DNA of 64,000 nt, from NCBI RefSeq assembly GCF_040115645.1, contig NC_089566.1:496001-560000 (forward strand), read 5' to 3'. Below the pieces are notes generated by a model. That model was not told the DNA's origin and ran no database searches. It saw nothing but the letters and a program-made list of their open reading frames with translations. Within the stretch, counting starts at the first letter, position 1, and the number at the start of each line of letters is the position of its first letter. This document shows positions 47,176 to 59,179 of this stretch, in pieces. Both the position numbers and the translations under genes were made by a program. This stretch comes from Euwallacea fornicatus. Taxonomy: Eukaryota > Arthropoda > Insecta > Coleoptera > Curculionidae.

Positions 47176-49196
47176 TATTAATATACAAGGTATCTGGCAA
47201 ATCATTACAATAATTTTAGGAGGCGACGGATTACGTGATTTTGAGTCAATTTAAACCAACATACCTATATACCAAGTGTTACAGTGTTTATGGTAGTTGT
47301 GTTTTCAATATTTTTTAATTTAATCATGCTTTTCCACAATTGTTGAAGGGTACAGCAACAACCCTTTTAATCATGAAAACGTACTTAACCCTTTTATTAT
47401 GCATTGTTATATTGTTTAAATTATTGAATCAGTAAAGTTCTAAAATTACTTTTTTCCCCACTTAGAACTTTATAAATATGATCTTCTGAGTCGGAAATAA
47501 AGAGAAGAGTCAAACTTAAACATGGATTTGATTTAAACGCTTAGGAGTATGTTTATCTTAATTATATGGAAACTTCCTTAAGTAATGATCTTTCAGTACG
47601 TCTGAAAAGACTCTTAATAAACGTTTTAAAAATTAGAAAAATTAACTTTTTAGCACCCCAAGAATGCATGCGCCAAAACATTATCGATTAAAAATGGTTT
47701 AAAAAATGAAGATATCTACTAAGAAGAACGCAAATCTTTTGAAAATACGTGAGTTTTTCAAATACCGGAGGATTCAAAAACATTTATTTTAACTTATATT
47801 AAAAAGTTATTTAAAACTACGGTGCAAAGAAGAAATAATTTAAAAAAATAAATAATATCATTTTCCTGAATGAAGGCTGCCCACCACGCTCTGAAGTTGC
47901 TGTAAGAGAGTTTATAGATGAGGAATTCTCCTCTATTTGGATTGGGAGATGACCATAAGAAATGGCATATTCGTTATTTAATGAAATCTCTTGAGTTGAA
48001 ATAATTTGAGACGCTTTTAGAAGCCACAAGCAAACGTTTCCTCGGTCTTTTTGCGGAAATACCCAAAGTTTCCCCTTTAAGCGGAGATGAGTCCAGGATA
48101 TCGACGATAAGGCTTTCAACAGCTTTAAAAATTAAGCCTGCAAAGTGAAAGCCATTTTGCTATAAGTCAAACAGTTCGAAAATTACACAAAGAACAACGC
48201 CGAATATTAAACGTTTTGTGTCGTACTCTCTTTGTAAGGAGACCAAAGTACATCTTTGTAAAGTGTAAGCTTATGCAGTCTTCGTTTTGTCAAGGCAATG
48301 CGGTTATGAACAAGTTTTACATGTAGTTAGGATATAGTCACGAGTAGACCAGTTGGGGTAGACTAGTCCTAGTACTAGTGGTGGTCTCTACCTATTAGGT
48401 CCAGCTTCATCCAAATGTCCTTTCTGCAAAAATCATAGGACTTGGCTAACCTTATACGAAAATAGGAAAGTGAAAATTCGGTATGCAATATATATATTTT
48501 CAATCATCTTCTCCAGTTTTCCCTATAGTTCTGATAATTTTTAAGATAATTAATTTAAAATTTGACGTAAGAATATCCATTTAGCTTTCCGTTATTAGAC
48601 GAATCAAGTGATTACATACTAGAATTTGCAGAACAATACTCCAAATGCCGTTAGATACCTCTTTGCCTTCTCCAACTCTTATTGGCCTTCATTAACCACT
48701 TTTTTCCGAAAAAATTTATTCGCTATTCAATTTAGTAACTTTTTTGGCTTTTCAATTTTATTGTACAATTGTCCCCGTTTTATTAAGTTGGTAGCAAAAA
48801 TATGATTATATTATATCAATACAAATATAGAATGATGAAACATAATATCAATAGAAATGCATAGAAATGCATGCATTACCGGATATGTTTTCAAATAACT
48901 TCAAAACGGTGTCAGTTGTATAGCAAAATGACGAGAACGAAAAAGTTTCTAAATTGAACAAAGAATTCAATTTATCGAAAAGAAATGGTTGGTGACGTGG
49001 TACAAAATAGTGAGTGAGGCTAAAACGGTATGTGACCCATGATATAATAGTATCGTTCTGTAGACTTTCGTAATCACTTGATTTGTCTAGTTGAGTAAAC
49101 CTATTTTAATATGCTTATGTCAAAATTGGAAATCTCAAAAACTACCAAAGCTATTATAGACAAAATTGAAAAATTAAAAAAAAATTGAAATTTGTA
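47176..49196. other. Gene-free interval with a solo left tip and one unexplained open frame
   Basis: TA-CAAGGTATCTGGC at 47184-47199 looks like a left tip with a decayed second motif (TTACAGTGTTT) about 96 bp further in, but no right end was found. The open frame at 47817-48119 on the minus strand (100 codons) has more even amino-acid composition than neighbouring chance frames, but I recognise no family. Confidence 0.35.
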
Positions 49197-49579
49197 CAGG
49201 GTGTTTCAGAATTGCACGGTACTATTTGAGTTATATATTTTCTGGCAAAATATTTTCTTAAAAGTCTATATAAACATGTGTTCGATTTCGATCGATTGCG
49301 GAGTTACAAGGTGTTAAAAGTTAAAAAAAAAAGGAGGGGGGGGTTATTGTATCGTGCTTACGCTACTGCATATGAAGCTTTCAAATTTTATATACTTATT
49401 TGATAATACATACTGCTTAATACGAGGGTAAAATACCTGCAACTACTGTACAGAGTAGTGCATACAAAGTCTATTCTGAAATCTTGGTACATAAAATCTT
49501 TTAGAAAAATTTGCTCGTACACTATCGGTATATGTCAATATTTTCCTTAAGATCTTTAATCTATAAGTAAATTTCTTTA
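49197..49579. repeat. Left end of a double-motif element
   Basis: TA-CAGGGTGTTTCAGAATTG starts at 49197 and a second motif GTTACAAGGTGTTAAAAG begins 110 bp in (49307). No matching right end was found before the next element at 49582, so it is a truncated copy. The same tip sequence reappears at about 50843 in the same orientation. Confidence 0.7.
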
Positions 49580-49581
49580 TA

Positions 49582-50744
49582 CCATGTGATTAAAGAAGGT
49601 GGCTTGTTCTTATAAGTTTTTTGTGTTGAGACTTAGAAAGTTGAAATTTGGAGGGAAGCTATATAAGAATAGCGACTATTGATTGGCGTTAATGAAATTT
49701 AGCTAGAACTTGCGGTTTAACTCAAAATGAAGTTAAATTTCGATTTTTAAATTTAATGCCCTATAAATTTTTACTTTTTTGGAATTTAGACGTCATTTTC
49801 GTCTAAAAATATGTCATTAAAAAACTGATTAGTGTTTTTTTCGTGTCGAACTATGCCACTGATTTCTAATTCGATTTCTTTGTTTTCACTGATAATAGAG
49901 TTTTCTTCTTCATTTGCATTTTTCGTTTTCATTTCATTCACCAATTTTTTGAAATAGTGGTAGCTTGGTCAGTTTCTAAGTGGAATCCTTTCCACGCAGA
50001 GTCGCGCAGTATCGGAAGGCCATCGACGACACTCTCCAGATACTAACAGCATATCAATCTTTTCATTTTTAGTATAATTTTGCGTCTTTTTATAATTTAA
50101 TTCGAATGCATTTCCACGACTGTACACAATTTCCACAAGTAGAAATATTGTATTCTTTTGTTGTGTCATTTGGAAAGCAGCCATGACGTACTCTACGGCC
50201 AAACGTATTTGTTTCTAAATTTTAACGTTTTGTTTCTAAATTCACGTGGTGTTTGATGTCAAAAAATTCAATAAAAAATAATCTTTTAGAAAATCGCACT
50301 GAGCCATTATGTTGCCATTTGAAAAGCGGAAGATAAACGGGAAAAACTGTTTTTCGATACTCAAATTGCTTGTAAAAAGCAAAGTGTCTACTAAAATGAC
50401 AAATTAGTATTTTTCCCCGTAATTCTGACCCAAAATTATGCCTAATACGTATGTTTCGTTATGTAACTCGACATAAAAAACCGCAACGAACATATAATTT
50501 TTTTTTAATTATATATTTTTACACTAAAAATAACTTCTAGATTTCAAAAAAGTAAAATTTTATCGGGAATTACATTTAACAGCCCAAACATGAAGTAATT
50601 GCCGGTTAAACCGGAAGCGTTAGATAAACACAATTCATGTCAATCAATCGGCTTTATTCTCATATAGCTTCCCTCCAATTTTCAACTTTCTAAGTTTAAA
50701 AACAAAAAAGTTACAAAGGCGAGCCATCTTCTTGAATCACCCGG
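49582..50744 (-). mobile_element. DUF4817-type transposon with CCGGGTGATT tips
   Basis: Tips CCATGTGATTAAAGAAGG at the left and, reversed from the right, CCGGGTGATTCAAGAAGA. TA lies on both sides (49580-49581 and 50745-50746). Inverted repeats of about 110-130 bp share CTTAGAAAGTTGAAA and GGAGGGAAGCTATAT. The 1163-bp interior encodes the N-terminal part of a transposase on the minus strand. The catalytic domain is missing. Confidence 0.8.
49796..50202 (-). pseudogene. DUF4817 transposase N-terminus with one stop codon
   Basis: The minus-strand frame reads YTKNEKIDMLLVSGECRRW and LCVERIPLRN, a stop at 49969-49971, then in the same frame PSYHYFKKLVNEMKTKNANE and an acidic, Asn- and Glu-rich tail to a stop at 49796-49798. 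The first part and the PSYHYFKKL segment are successive pieces of one DUF4817 helix-turn-helix, so the stop is a single-codon lesion. The first Met at 50202 lies well upstream of the domain; the true start is uncertain. No DDE region follows. Confidence 0.65.
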
Positions 50745-50842
50745 TATAATAAAAATAATATATATAATAAAAATAAAATAAATTAAAACAAAAATCGTTT
50801 AGTTTCCTCATAAATTTGTGAATTTAATCTAATCTACGGATC

Positions 50843-51960
50843 CCGGGATGTTTCAAAATTGCACGGCACTACTTAAGGTATGTATTCTCTAATTCACGAC
50901 AAAGAAGAAAGTTCGTAACAGCATGTGTCTTAAGTCAATTGATTATAGAGAGACTGGGTAATATGGATGTTTATTAGAGAGTACAGTATTTAAAGAAACT
51001 GTTTAAAGTGACTTTCGTTTTGTCAAATGCAGCATGCAACACGACGAATCCATGCTTCTTTGGCACCTCGTATAGCGTCAGGACGATTCTTGTTAGATAG
51101 TTGTTGGGGCCGCCGCGATCCGATTTCTTAGCTCTTGCATTCTAACAGACGAAGACCAACAATAGACATCGTCCAGCCCAACACAAAACAATCCAACGGC
51201 TTTGAATCGGAAGATCGTGATGGACATTTAACTGGCCCATTTCGACCAACCCATCGCCTACCACATGTTGTTAAATAACCGGCGGCAACATGAGCATAGT
51301 GAGCTGGAGCACCGTCTTGCATAAACCACATCCTTCATCTATCGACGATTGAAATATCTTCTGAACGTTCGTAATTTTGCAAAAAAATTCAAGATATCTT
51401 TGAGAAACTAAATGGTAAAAAGAATGGACTGTCACTAAAAAGGCCCCATCAGACATTTAATGGAAAGGTATGTTGGTAATGTGTAGAAACAGTTGTGTGA
51501 GGATTTTCATCGTCCCAAATATGGATGTTTCGAAAATTATTAATCCCATTTCATGGAAAGCAAGATTCATCGGTAACGAGTAGGTTGTTCAGAAAATAAG
51601 GGTCTCGTGTGTATTGTCGAATCGAACATGGAAAACGATTTCACAAACATTTTTGCAATTTTACTCCATTCTATGACGGTATTGTCAGTCTAAACAGAGG
51701 TTAGGTTGCTTCCTGCTTTCCAATTTCGCCCGGATTTGTGGCACAAAATAGCGGTTAATAACGTTAATTTCATTATCGACTGACTTAACCAATTTGTGGG
51801 GCTGTATTGAGTGGTTTTAATGTCAGCCACTTTGCTTGGAACAGACATCTGATTTTCTAATTCAAAAAATCATTTTAGAATGCTCGAATTATTTTATTAC
51901 AAATTTAAATCCAGACCGTGTATGACCCAACGTTGACGTAGTTGGGAAAAATCATCTAAA
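50843..51960 (-). mobile_element. Decayed DUF4817-type transposon
   Basis: The left end near 50843 (CGGGATGTTTCAAAATTGCA) resembles the tip at 49197. The interior carries a transposase on the minus strand with its C-terminus near the left end. The right end was not identified with confidence, so 51960 is an estimate. Confidence 0.55.
50990..51800 (-). pseudogene. DUF4817/DDE transposase, decayed
   Basis: In minus-strand order: NLLVTDESCFP then a stop and NGINNFRNIHIWDDENPH (about 51580-51500, first aspartate kept), MWFMQDGAPAHYAHVAAGYL (51331-51270, second aspartate kept), RRWVGRNGPVKCPSRSSDSK and PLDCFVLG (third aspartate kept), then RPDAIRGAKEAWIRRVACC and a C-terminus ending HFKQFL with stop at 50990-50992. 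The SPDLTPLD block reads SSDSKPLD. All three catalytic aspartates survive, but stops and frame shifts are present. The N-terminal domain is too decayed to delimit. Confidence 0.7.
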
Positions 51961-53291
51961 AACCCTTCTACAAAAAATTCAATTTGTGATACTATAAAAA
52001 ATAAGTTATCACAGAATGTATAAAAATATCGCAATAATGAATCAACTTTTCTATAGACAGATCGAATTAATTAAATTCGGACTGAATCGTTGGGGCGGGA
52101 GGGAATCTGTTCTGGTGGGAGAAAACGTAATAACAACGCAGAGTAGATTACCCTGTTCGAATATCTGTTTAGGTGTCGGGATCCATGATTGAAAATATCA
52201 GCCAAGGGAAGTTAAAATCTGCCAGTAATTAGTGAGGGTCGTTTCACATTGAACATTTGTATTACGTTGGTAAGCCCTTCCAATCCAGAGGCAAAGCTCC
52301 GGTTTTTCCACAAAACTCATTACATTAAAAGGTTCTTTATCGATATGAAGTTTCAATAGACAAATAGTTGGAACTTGCACCCGAAAACCCCGGCTGAAAA
52401 ATGAACAAACAGGTCCCCCAATCTCAATGTCTAATGGAATGAGACGCCATTATAAAGCTGTGCTTTAAAAGTAAGCTCTCTAGTTTCCAATTTGTTCAAA
52501 CTTTTTTCGGATTAGGACCGGTCACACCTTTGAGACCAAAATAAATCTTTTTTTTTCCAATTTTTGAATTAAGTGGGGAAGGTTCGTTTTACCGTTCCGA
52601 AGCTGTGATTCTAAGTTTTTCCATAAACAGTCGACATTTCCAATCGCCTCGATATTAAAAAAGTTTCAAATAAGGCTACATATTATATTTGTTTCGACGA
52701 AAATACCTTTAACATTTGAATTTTAAAGTTTGATTAAAATTTGCGTCTCACAATCAGCTGTTTTAATTATTTAAAAGCCCCGATGAACACAACGTACACA
52801 GTGGGCAATTTAAATTGTGGCAAATGCTTAGTTTTCTGCCATTGTAAGTTTCCGAGGTAGGTCAAAATTAGAAAACTTCCTACATGAAACTCATTACGAA
52901 ATGCCATTTTGTGACTCGCACCGTAGTGCAAGATGTCTTAAATCGCAGTGAGCTGATTTCGGAACACCTTGTATGCGGAAAGCAGCTATGCGTATTCAGT
53001 TATTGTTTTTCCAAGTTCAAGTCGCAATTAAAGTTGTTTTGCTCTGAGTTATGGAGCAATTTTTAAAGTGGAGCTTCAAGTAAAAATATGAGTAATATTC
53101 AGCTAAATTACTCAAAAAAGCGAAGAACCGAATAAATAAAGGCTCATACCAGTAGGAGTAATGACATACACACACATATCTTAGTTTTCGTTAAAGAGAC
53201 TAAGAATGTAAAGATATATCTATATAGCCTGATCGATAAAAAGTTTTAAAAATTCAATTGCAATGTCCTAAACGGCTGTTTTTTCCCTATA
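51961..53291. other. Gene-free interval
   Basis: No gene or repeat pair is recognised. The open frames at 52198-52380 (minus) and 52884-53066 (plus) show no family signature. Confidence 0.4.
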
Positions 53292-53420
53292 CAGGGTGTA
53301 TTTCCTAAATAACTAGAAGCAAATCAGTATCACATGGAGATTTGGTAATATTTTATTGTACATACCTATATGCTTTAATGTACCGTTTTATATGTAATGT
53401 TAATAGTATTTCTTGGCCAA
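53292..53420. repeat. Solo left tip of the CAGGGTG type
   Basis: TA-CAGGGTGTATTTCC begins at 53292 with no identifiable right end. A weak inner motif (TAGGGTGCAC) lies near 53422, farther in than the 110 bp seen in other elements. Confidence 0.4.
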
Positions 53421-53628
53421 GTAGGGTGCACAAAGCAAAAGGTTCATAATTAAAAAAATTGATTATATATATAATTTAATACTTTTTGGTTCTCTTTGTT
53501 AAGATGTTACAATTTAACCGTTAAAACAACATCAAAATTTTATCGTGGCTTTTTTCACTCAGATTATTCGTTACTGCAATTGAATTTTGTCCCGTTACTT
53601 TAATTTCAGACCTATGTGAAATTAAATA

Positions 53629-54175
53629 CAGGGTGTCTCGAGAAAAAGTGTCCACGCAGAAGATCTTTTCTGTTATTTCTTTTACAAAGAACGGTAAAAC
53701 ATGTCGACTTTGACAGAGAGGGGACATCGTTTGGTGAAAAAGTTGTTTTTGAAATATCACCCCTCTATCTCTGGAAAGCACCTCTTTGGAAATTTGAAAT
53801 TATAAGCGGGTTTGTGTTATATCTCGTTTGGAAGGTAATTTTATTGTCTACATGACGAAGCTTTTGCTTTTTATTTTTGTTCATCGGTCTTGTACAAATT
53901 AAACACACCAAATAACTTGAGTATAGACATAAATGTTATTGTCATGAATGCCGAAAGTATACAGTTAGACTCAAAATACTTCAACGTCGTAAATGTATCA
54001 AATAACAATTGCACTTTCAACATTCTATTTAATATTGATAAGCCCTAATTTTTTTCACCAATCATGAAATGATCTTTACCCCCTCCGCCTGTCAAAGTTG
54101 AGATATTTTACCTTTTCTTTGTTACAAACGACACAAAACATGTCTATTGTGGACATTTTGGCCTAGAACGCCCTG
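53629..54175. repeat. 547-bp MITE
   Basis: Tips CAGGGTGTCTCGAGAAAAAG and, reversed from the right, CAGGGCGTTCTAGGCCAAAA. TA lies on both sides (53627-53628 and 54176-54177). The arms pair loosely for about 130 bp, with shared TGTCCACA and CAACTTTGACAG-type blocks. It is non-coding. Confidence 0.75.
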
Positions 54176-54482
54176 TATAGGCGTTTACATTCAAAATTTT
54201 CGCGAAATTTCACTGTTATATTTATGTCTTCTAATTATAATACAATAAAAATTAAGCTGTTTAGGGCATGTTCATCTAGATATTTTGTCTCAAGTGTAAC
54301 GTAACCCGATGCAGGATAACAGATCATAGTTATTTTATGAGAAACACATTGGTTCTACTAGTTCTGATGTATTCAACTATTCTTCTATTATAATGACTAT
54401 TTTCTTATAATGACTACTCCCTTGTAATAACTGCTCCCTTTTAATGACTGCCCCCTTTTACTAACCTAAGTCTGTATTTATA

Positions 54483-54900
54483 CAGGGTGAGTCTTAAGTA
54501 ATGGGACACAGAGCAACGATGGATTTATGACATAAAAATAATGCAATATAGCTAAATTTATGTTATACCAAAAGTTGAAAATAACTGAGATACAGGGTGC
54601 CAAAGTTGAAAAATTAAATCAAATTTTCTTTAATATCTCTGGAACAGTTCGGGCTAATTTCACGAAATTTCTTATACAGGGGTTTTTGGAGATGATCTAT
54701 TCAAATTTATCGACGATTTCGGTGTATCTTCTAGGGGGTACCACAATCGACAATTAGGAATCATTTAAGCCATTTAAACTTTTTTGTGCCACGGCGTATG
54801 TCATTTTGTCCTCATAAAATTTGTTTCCCTACCTTTTCTAGTTAAAAAAGTTATACATTATTGGTGTCGCTAGAAGTAACGGTTAAAAAGTTAGTATAGG
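54483..54900. repeat. Left end of a double-motif element
   Basis: TA-CAGGGTGAGTCTTAAG starts at 54483 and a second motif GATACAGGGTGCCAAAG starts exactly 110 bp further in (54593). No right end was found. Confidence 0.65.
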
Positions 54901-56040
54901 GTACGAATAGATCTATGGGAAATACAAATAGGGTTGATCGGTACATTACATAAGATTAAGTAAGAATACACACCTTCTAGTTTCCCCACATACTTAATTA
55001 AAACCTTGTATATCAAAAGTTGGTATATCTACTGTTTTATTAGAGTTTAAGTAAGCTACGTTGTTTAGCCTAAGGGCTTCCCGAGTTCCTGCCTAACAGT
55101 AGTGACTGCCTCACTAGGCGCCCACGGAGAAACCCAAATACACTGGCGGGGTCTTTCGGTTGAGTCGAAGGACCAGACAGGCTACCCTCATGAAACAATG
55201 GGGGTCCAAAAGTTCGAGAGGGTACAGAAACTCTGTTACACGAATCACACTAAATTTGATCACAGACTAGTTGAAATACGAGGTTTGATTAGCGATTAAA
55301 CTATTAACTATGATGCCTCTGTACAGAGTTCGATTGCGACGAGACACGTTAAACTTGGTAAAGTTATATTCTAACTGTGAAATTGGGAGAGTTGAGAAGT
55401 TTGTTGTTAACGCGACGAGATTAGAAACGGTTCTGAATCTGCCCCAAGAGGGGTGGTGCTCTTTCCAGAAAAATGCAGGTCTCAAAGTCTGGTTATTTCC
55501 TACGATTTCGTGGGAAAATCACCACCTTGATGCTTTCACACCATTCCCTTATCGCTGATACCCTCTGGTTCTTGGGCCTCTTGCGCAGGTTGTCACGAGA
55601 CATTCCATCCTAATTTACTGCGACCCTTTATCTGTTTTACGATTCGCACTTCATAAATCAGGAATTAAGTAAACCAGATGAATGGTAATTAGCGCGGTAC
55701 CCATGGTTTGACATCTAATGGTATGTCGAGGTTTGGGTCATGGTTTCTTTCTATTGTTATTTATTACCCAGATGTCAGGGCATTGCGTGAGAGCGATCTT
55801 TATGTTGGAATTTCTCCAACGCACGCACTAAAAAGGTTCCACCATTTTGCTTGACGCCTCCGTTACTCCGCCAATGTGTCCGTCTCATGTTTTGGCAGTA
55901 AATGAATTAATGCAAACTATTAAGAGAGCTTAATCTTCCTTTTCTAACTACTTTACGAATTACAATGGAAAGGTTATCTGAAAACGAATTAAGACATCTA
56001 AGAAGTTTAAATAATTAATATTGTTAAAAATATCGCAAAT
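54901..56040. other. Unassigned interval with a G+C-richer segment
   Basis: The stretch 55070-55620 is richer in G+C than its neighbours and contains TAGGCGCCCACGGAG near 55116, which resembles the leader or primer-binding region of some LTR retroelements. I could not find a flanking LTR or coding domain, so this stays a guess. The open frames at 55102-55558 have no family signature. Confidence 0.3.
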
Positions 56041-56099
56041 ATTGGGTTGTTCGATAATTAATGTCGTTTCATTTTCACAGATCGCTTAATTTATATGTC

Positions 56100-56585
56100 A
56101 GAAAATTGTTGGAATGGTAATGGAGGAGGGTGGAATGAAGCACAAGTCTTAGCAGTACTTCTTTACTTCCCTAAGATCGGGGATCGAATGCTTCCCCCAC
56201 ACAATGTATCCGAGTCACCCTGGGTGCGCCTGTTCTTTTTCACCAGAACGGGCACCCAGACCTCCACATTCTTCCCACGCCCGCATCCCTGTATCACTCC
56301 CTTCGCACTTCCATATGTTTTTGGCGGGATTATGAACAGGCCCTTTTCATCTTTTATCACCGATAATCTATTTCAACTAGTATGAGCTTAGTCCATTTCC
56401 AAGATGTGATAAGACACTAACAGGTGTTCGTAACATTGTCCTTATACCTAAAGCCAGGTTATAGCACTATCTTTATGAAGCAACATGTTTTTTCACACTC
56501 ACATTAGACGAATTAATAAACACCATCGTATCACTTTCTTCATAAAAGCTCACATATACATATCGAGTAATAGTGATCTCGTCGC
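56100..56585. other. Unidentified insertion in the mariner leader, with a strong hairpin
   Basis: The DNA between the left mariner tip and the gene is much longer than the leader normally found in mariners. Similar sequences border it: ATCGCTTAATTTATATG at about 56083 and GTCGCTTATATTATTATATG at about 56580. They may be remnants of a duplicated target or simply similar. A hairpin at 56220-56259 pairs CTGGGTGC...GTTCT with AGAACGGGCACCCAG. No coding domain is recognised. Confidence 0.45.
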
Positions 56586-56682
56586 TTATATTATTATATG
56601 CCATATTAAAGGTTATGTTTTAGGCCTTTTTCGATCGAAAATTGAACGTGATTAGTAAACAAGAAGTTGTTTCAAATTTAAG

Positions 56683-57715
56683 TTGAAGATGGACAATCTA
56701 AGTGAGCATTATCGACGCATTTTATTATTTTACTTTCGAAAGGGCAAAAATTCAGTACAAGCTCAGAAGAAATTGTGTGAAGTTTATGGTGAGAACTGCC
56801 TTACCGAACGCCAGCGCCAGCGTTGGTTTTTTCGCTTGCGTTCCGGAAATTTTAATGTCCAAGATGCACCACACACTGGACGCCCAATCGCCATTGATAA
56901 CGATAAAATAAAGGCCTTAATCGAAGCTAATCGGCGTATGACAACTCGAGAGGTAGCAGAAAAGTTGAACATACCGAATTCAACCGTTTCTCTGCATTTA
57001 AATAAGCTTGGGTACGTTAGCATATTGGACGTTTGGGTACCTCACGAATTGAAGGAAATTCACCTCATCCAACGCATTAACATATGCGATTCTTTGCTGA
57101 ATCGCAACCAAAACGACCCACTTCTAAAAAGAGTCATAACGGGTGATGAAAAATGGATTGTCGACAATAACGTAAACCGAAAACGATCATGGACCAAACA
57201 AGATAAACCTGCGCAATCGACGTCCAAAGCCGATATTCATCAAAAGAAGATTTTGCTATCTGTGTGGTGGGACTACCAGGGTATTCTTTATTTTGAACTG
57301 CTTCCGAGAAACTATTGATTCGAATGATTACTGTCGTCAGCTATCGAAATTGAACGAAGAAATCAAAAGAAAACGTCCTGAACTCGCCAATGGCAAAGGG
57401 GTACTGTTCCATCATGATAGCGCCAGACCCCATACGTCTTTAATAACGCGTCAAAAATTGTTGGAACTAAATTGGAAACTTATACCTCATCCACCATACA
57501 GCCCTGACTTGGCGCCATCAGATTATTATTTGTTTCGCTCTCTTCTTGAAATCATCTGAATGGTAAAAATTTCGATTCTGATCAAGCCGTTAAAAATGAG
57601 TTAAATCAATTTTTTACTTCTAAAAACCCAGGCTTTTTCGAAGGCAGAATTTTCCAACTTGCCGAAGGATGGCGAAAGGTCATCCACCAAGATGGCCACT
57701 ACATCATCGATTAAT
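56683..57715 (+). pseudogene. Mariner transposase with two frameshifts
   Basis: Met at 56683 or 56689 starts the frame. Residues 5-110 hold the two helix-turn-helix motifs with WFFRLRSGNFNVQDAPHTGR and the mariner signature WVPHEL at 118-123. D155 lies in ITGDEKWI. A one-frame shift near 57300 separates LLPRN from ETIDSNDYC. The second aspartate lies in HHDSARPHTS and the third in SPDLAPSDYYLF, with 34 residues between them as in DD34D mariners. A second shift near 57550 precedes HLNGKNFDSDQAVKNEL, and the protein ends HQDGHYIID at the stop 57713-57715. No stop other than those caused by the shifts was seen. The enzyme cuts and pastes at TA targets; this copy is inactive. Confidence 0.88.
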
Positions 57716-57789
57716 GTTTATTATTAATATAAGTATATTCACTTTGGAAAAACATAAAAAATGCGACATTAATTATCGAACAACCCAAC

Positions 57790-59170
57790 AGTTATTAAAT
57801 TCGGTTTCATAGGTGTCTAAACATGAACGCACTTTTACAGATATTGCCGATATTACAGGGTCACTAATATCTACTATAGACAGTGTGTCCATCTGAAAGA
57901 AGACTCTGTTGAGAAGTAATATGACATGTTCAATTTCGTTTTCCTTCATGTGTTAGGTCTGGTACTTCTGGGCCCATCCTCGTATGTAAGGAGCCCTGCC
58001 CTTTCAATTATTCTCGCCGTTGTCGATCCTATCGTCGTTTCAGTACGTATACAGTACATAATCTATAGATACGGTTTCGAGCTGATTCACTGACCGTGTT
58101 GGCATAATGAATTTTCAAAGGAGCATTTTGAAAGCTTTAGGGTGTGTGGTCCTTTACGAAGTACACGCAAGTATTGTGGCATAAATGCATTTTAAAAGAT
58201 CTTTATTTTTTTCATTTAGTGATTCTATTTGAAGACATACGCCGAAACAAATTTCACGTACGGTTTACAGCCGTTCCAGTACGTGTGCTTCTTGAATCGT
58301 TTTGGGCAGATGGTTTCTACCAAGGAGCGGTCTTTAAAGTTGGGGTTTTTATAGGAAAGTGGTATCGTAATATAGGTATGTAGCTGCTGCTGTAACAAGT
58401 TTCTCATATATGTTACATTCGTTTGGTTTTTTGAGTAGCGATAAGTAAAATCGTCATTTCCATTGAACAGTATCGTACACACTATATTACAGCACCGCTT
58501 TTCTAGGAGCCTCTAGCTTCACGGAGATTTCATTGCATCAGAAACGATACTAATTTCCTAACAAACATTCAAGTTATTTGAACTTAGGGCATCCTAGTTT
58601 TTTAGTATCATCATAGGCTAAAATTGTAGTTCTTTAAGGTTTGCTGAGAATGGGACTGCGCAAAACGTCATACATTCGATTTTCAACCTAGTTTAATCAA
58701 GTTTGAATTTCTTTAAATAAGCTTAGACTTGAAACAAATTTATCGGCACTTTCGTATCGTAGTTTTGTAAGCCTTTTTTATGGTGTTACTAAAAAAAAAT
58801 TATTGAAAATTGACATGTTTTTTTTTGAAAATACGACTACGAGCGAAATTGTAATTTTTGTCCTAACTTGAATAGTTTCCATTTTGCACCCCTCCAAAAA
58901 TTAAACTTTTGATTTTTGATGGCCAATTCCTCAAAACTCCTAATTTAAACCGCAAATTTAATATGACAAAGATACAGATGCCTCAGATACAGCGATTGTT
59001 CTTCAAGAATCCTAATATCCTACGATATCATTGAATTCCGAGTAGAACTGGCATTGTTGCATTAGCGAAAAAATATTTTAATTATTTTCCATATATTCAT
59101 TTCTTTAAAAAAAAATGTGTTTCCAACTCCTACCACCCACCGTTTTTGAGATATGGCCTATGACTTCTGT
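57790..59170. other. Gene-free interval apart from a solo mariner end
   Basis: Apart from the solo mariner tip at 57954-57982 nothing is recognised. A TATTGTGGCATAA at about 58168-58180 resembles the start of the gypsy LTR at 59845 but too briefly to call. Confidence 0.4.
57954..57982. repeat. Solo right end of the 12089-13303 mariner family
   Basis: GGTCTGGTACTTCTGGGCCC followed by ATCCTCG and TA aligns with the right tip of the 12089-13303 mariner. There is no left end nearby. Confidence 0.55.
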
Positions 59171-59179
59171 CAATTGAAT

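Larger units (their letters stand above)
56042..57788 (+). mobile_element. Mariner element (DD34D type) with an insertion in its leader
   Basis: Tips TTGGGTTGTTCGATAATTAA at the left and the exact mirror at the right. TA precedes the left tip; the right flank reads CA. At 1747 bp it is longer than a usual mariner because about 490 bp of unrelated DNA lies between the left tip and the gene. The transposase is nearly complete with two frameshifts. Confidence 0.85.

Noticed and set aside
55070..55620. LTR retroelement leader
   Set aside because: The GGCGCCC-like sequence is suggestive, but no LTR pair, primer match or coding domain could be shown.
58225..58482. 85-codon minus-strand frame as a retroelement or host protein
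   Set aside because: No motif could be matched and the plus-strand frame overlaps it; treated as chance.
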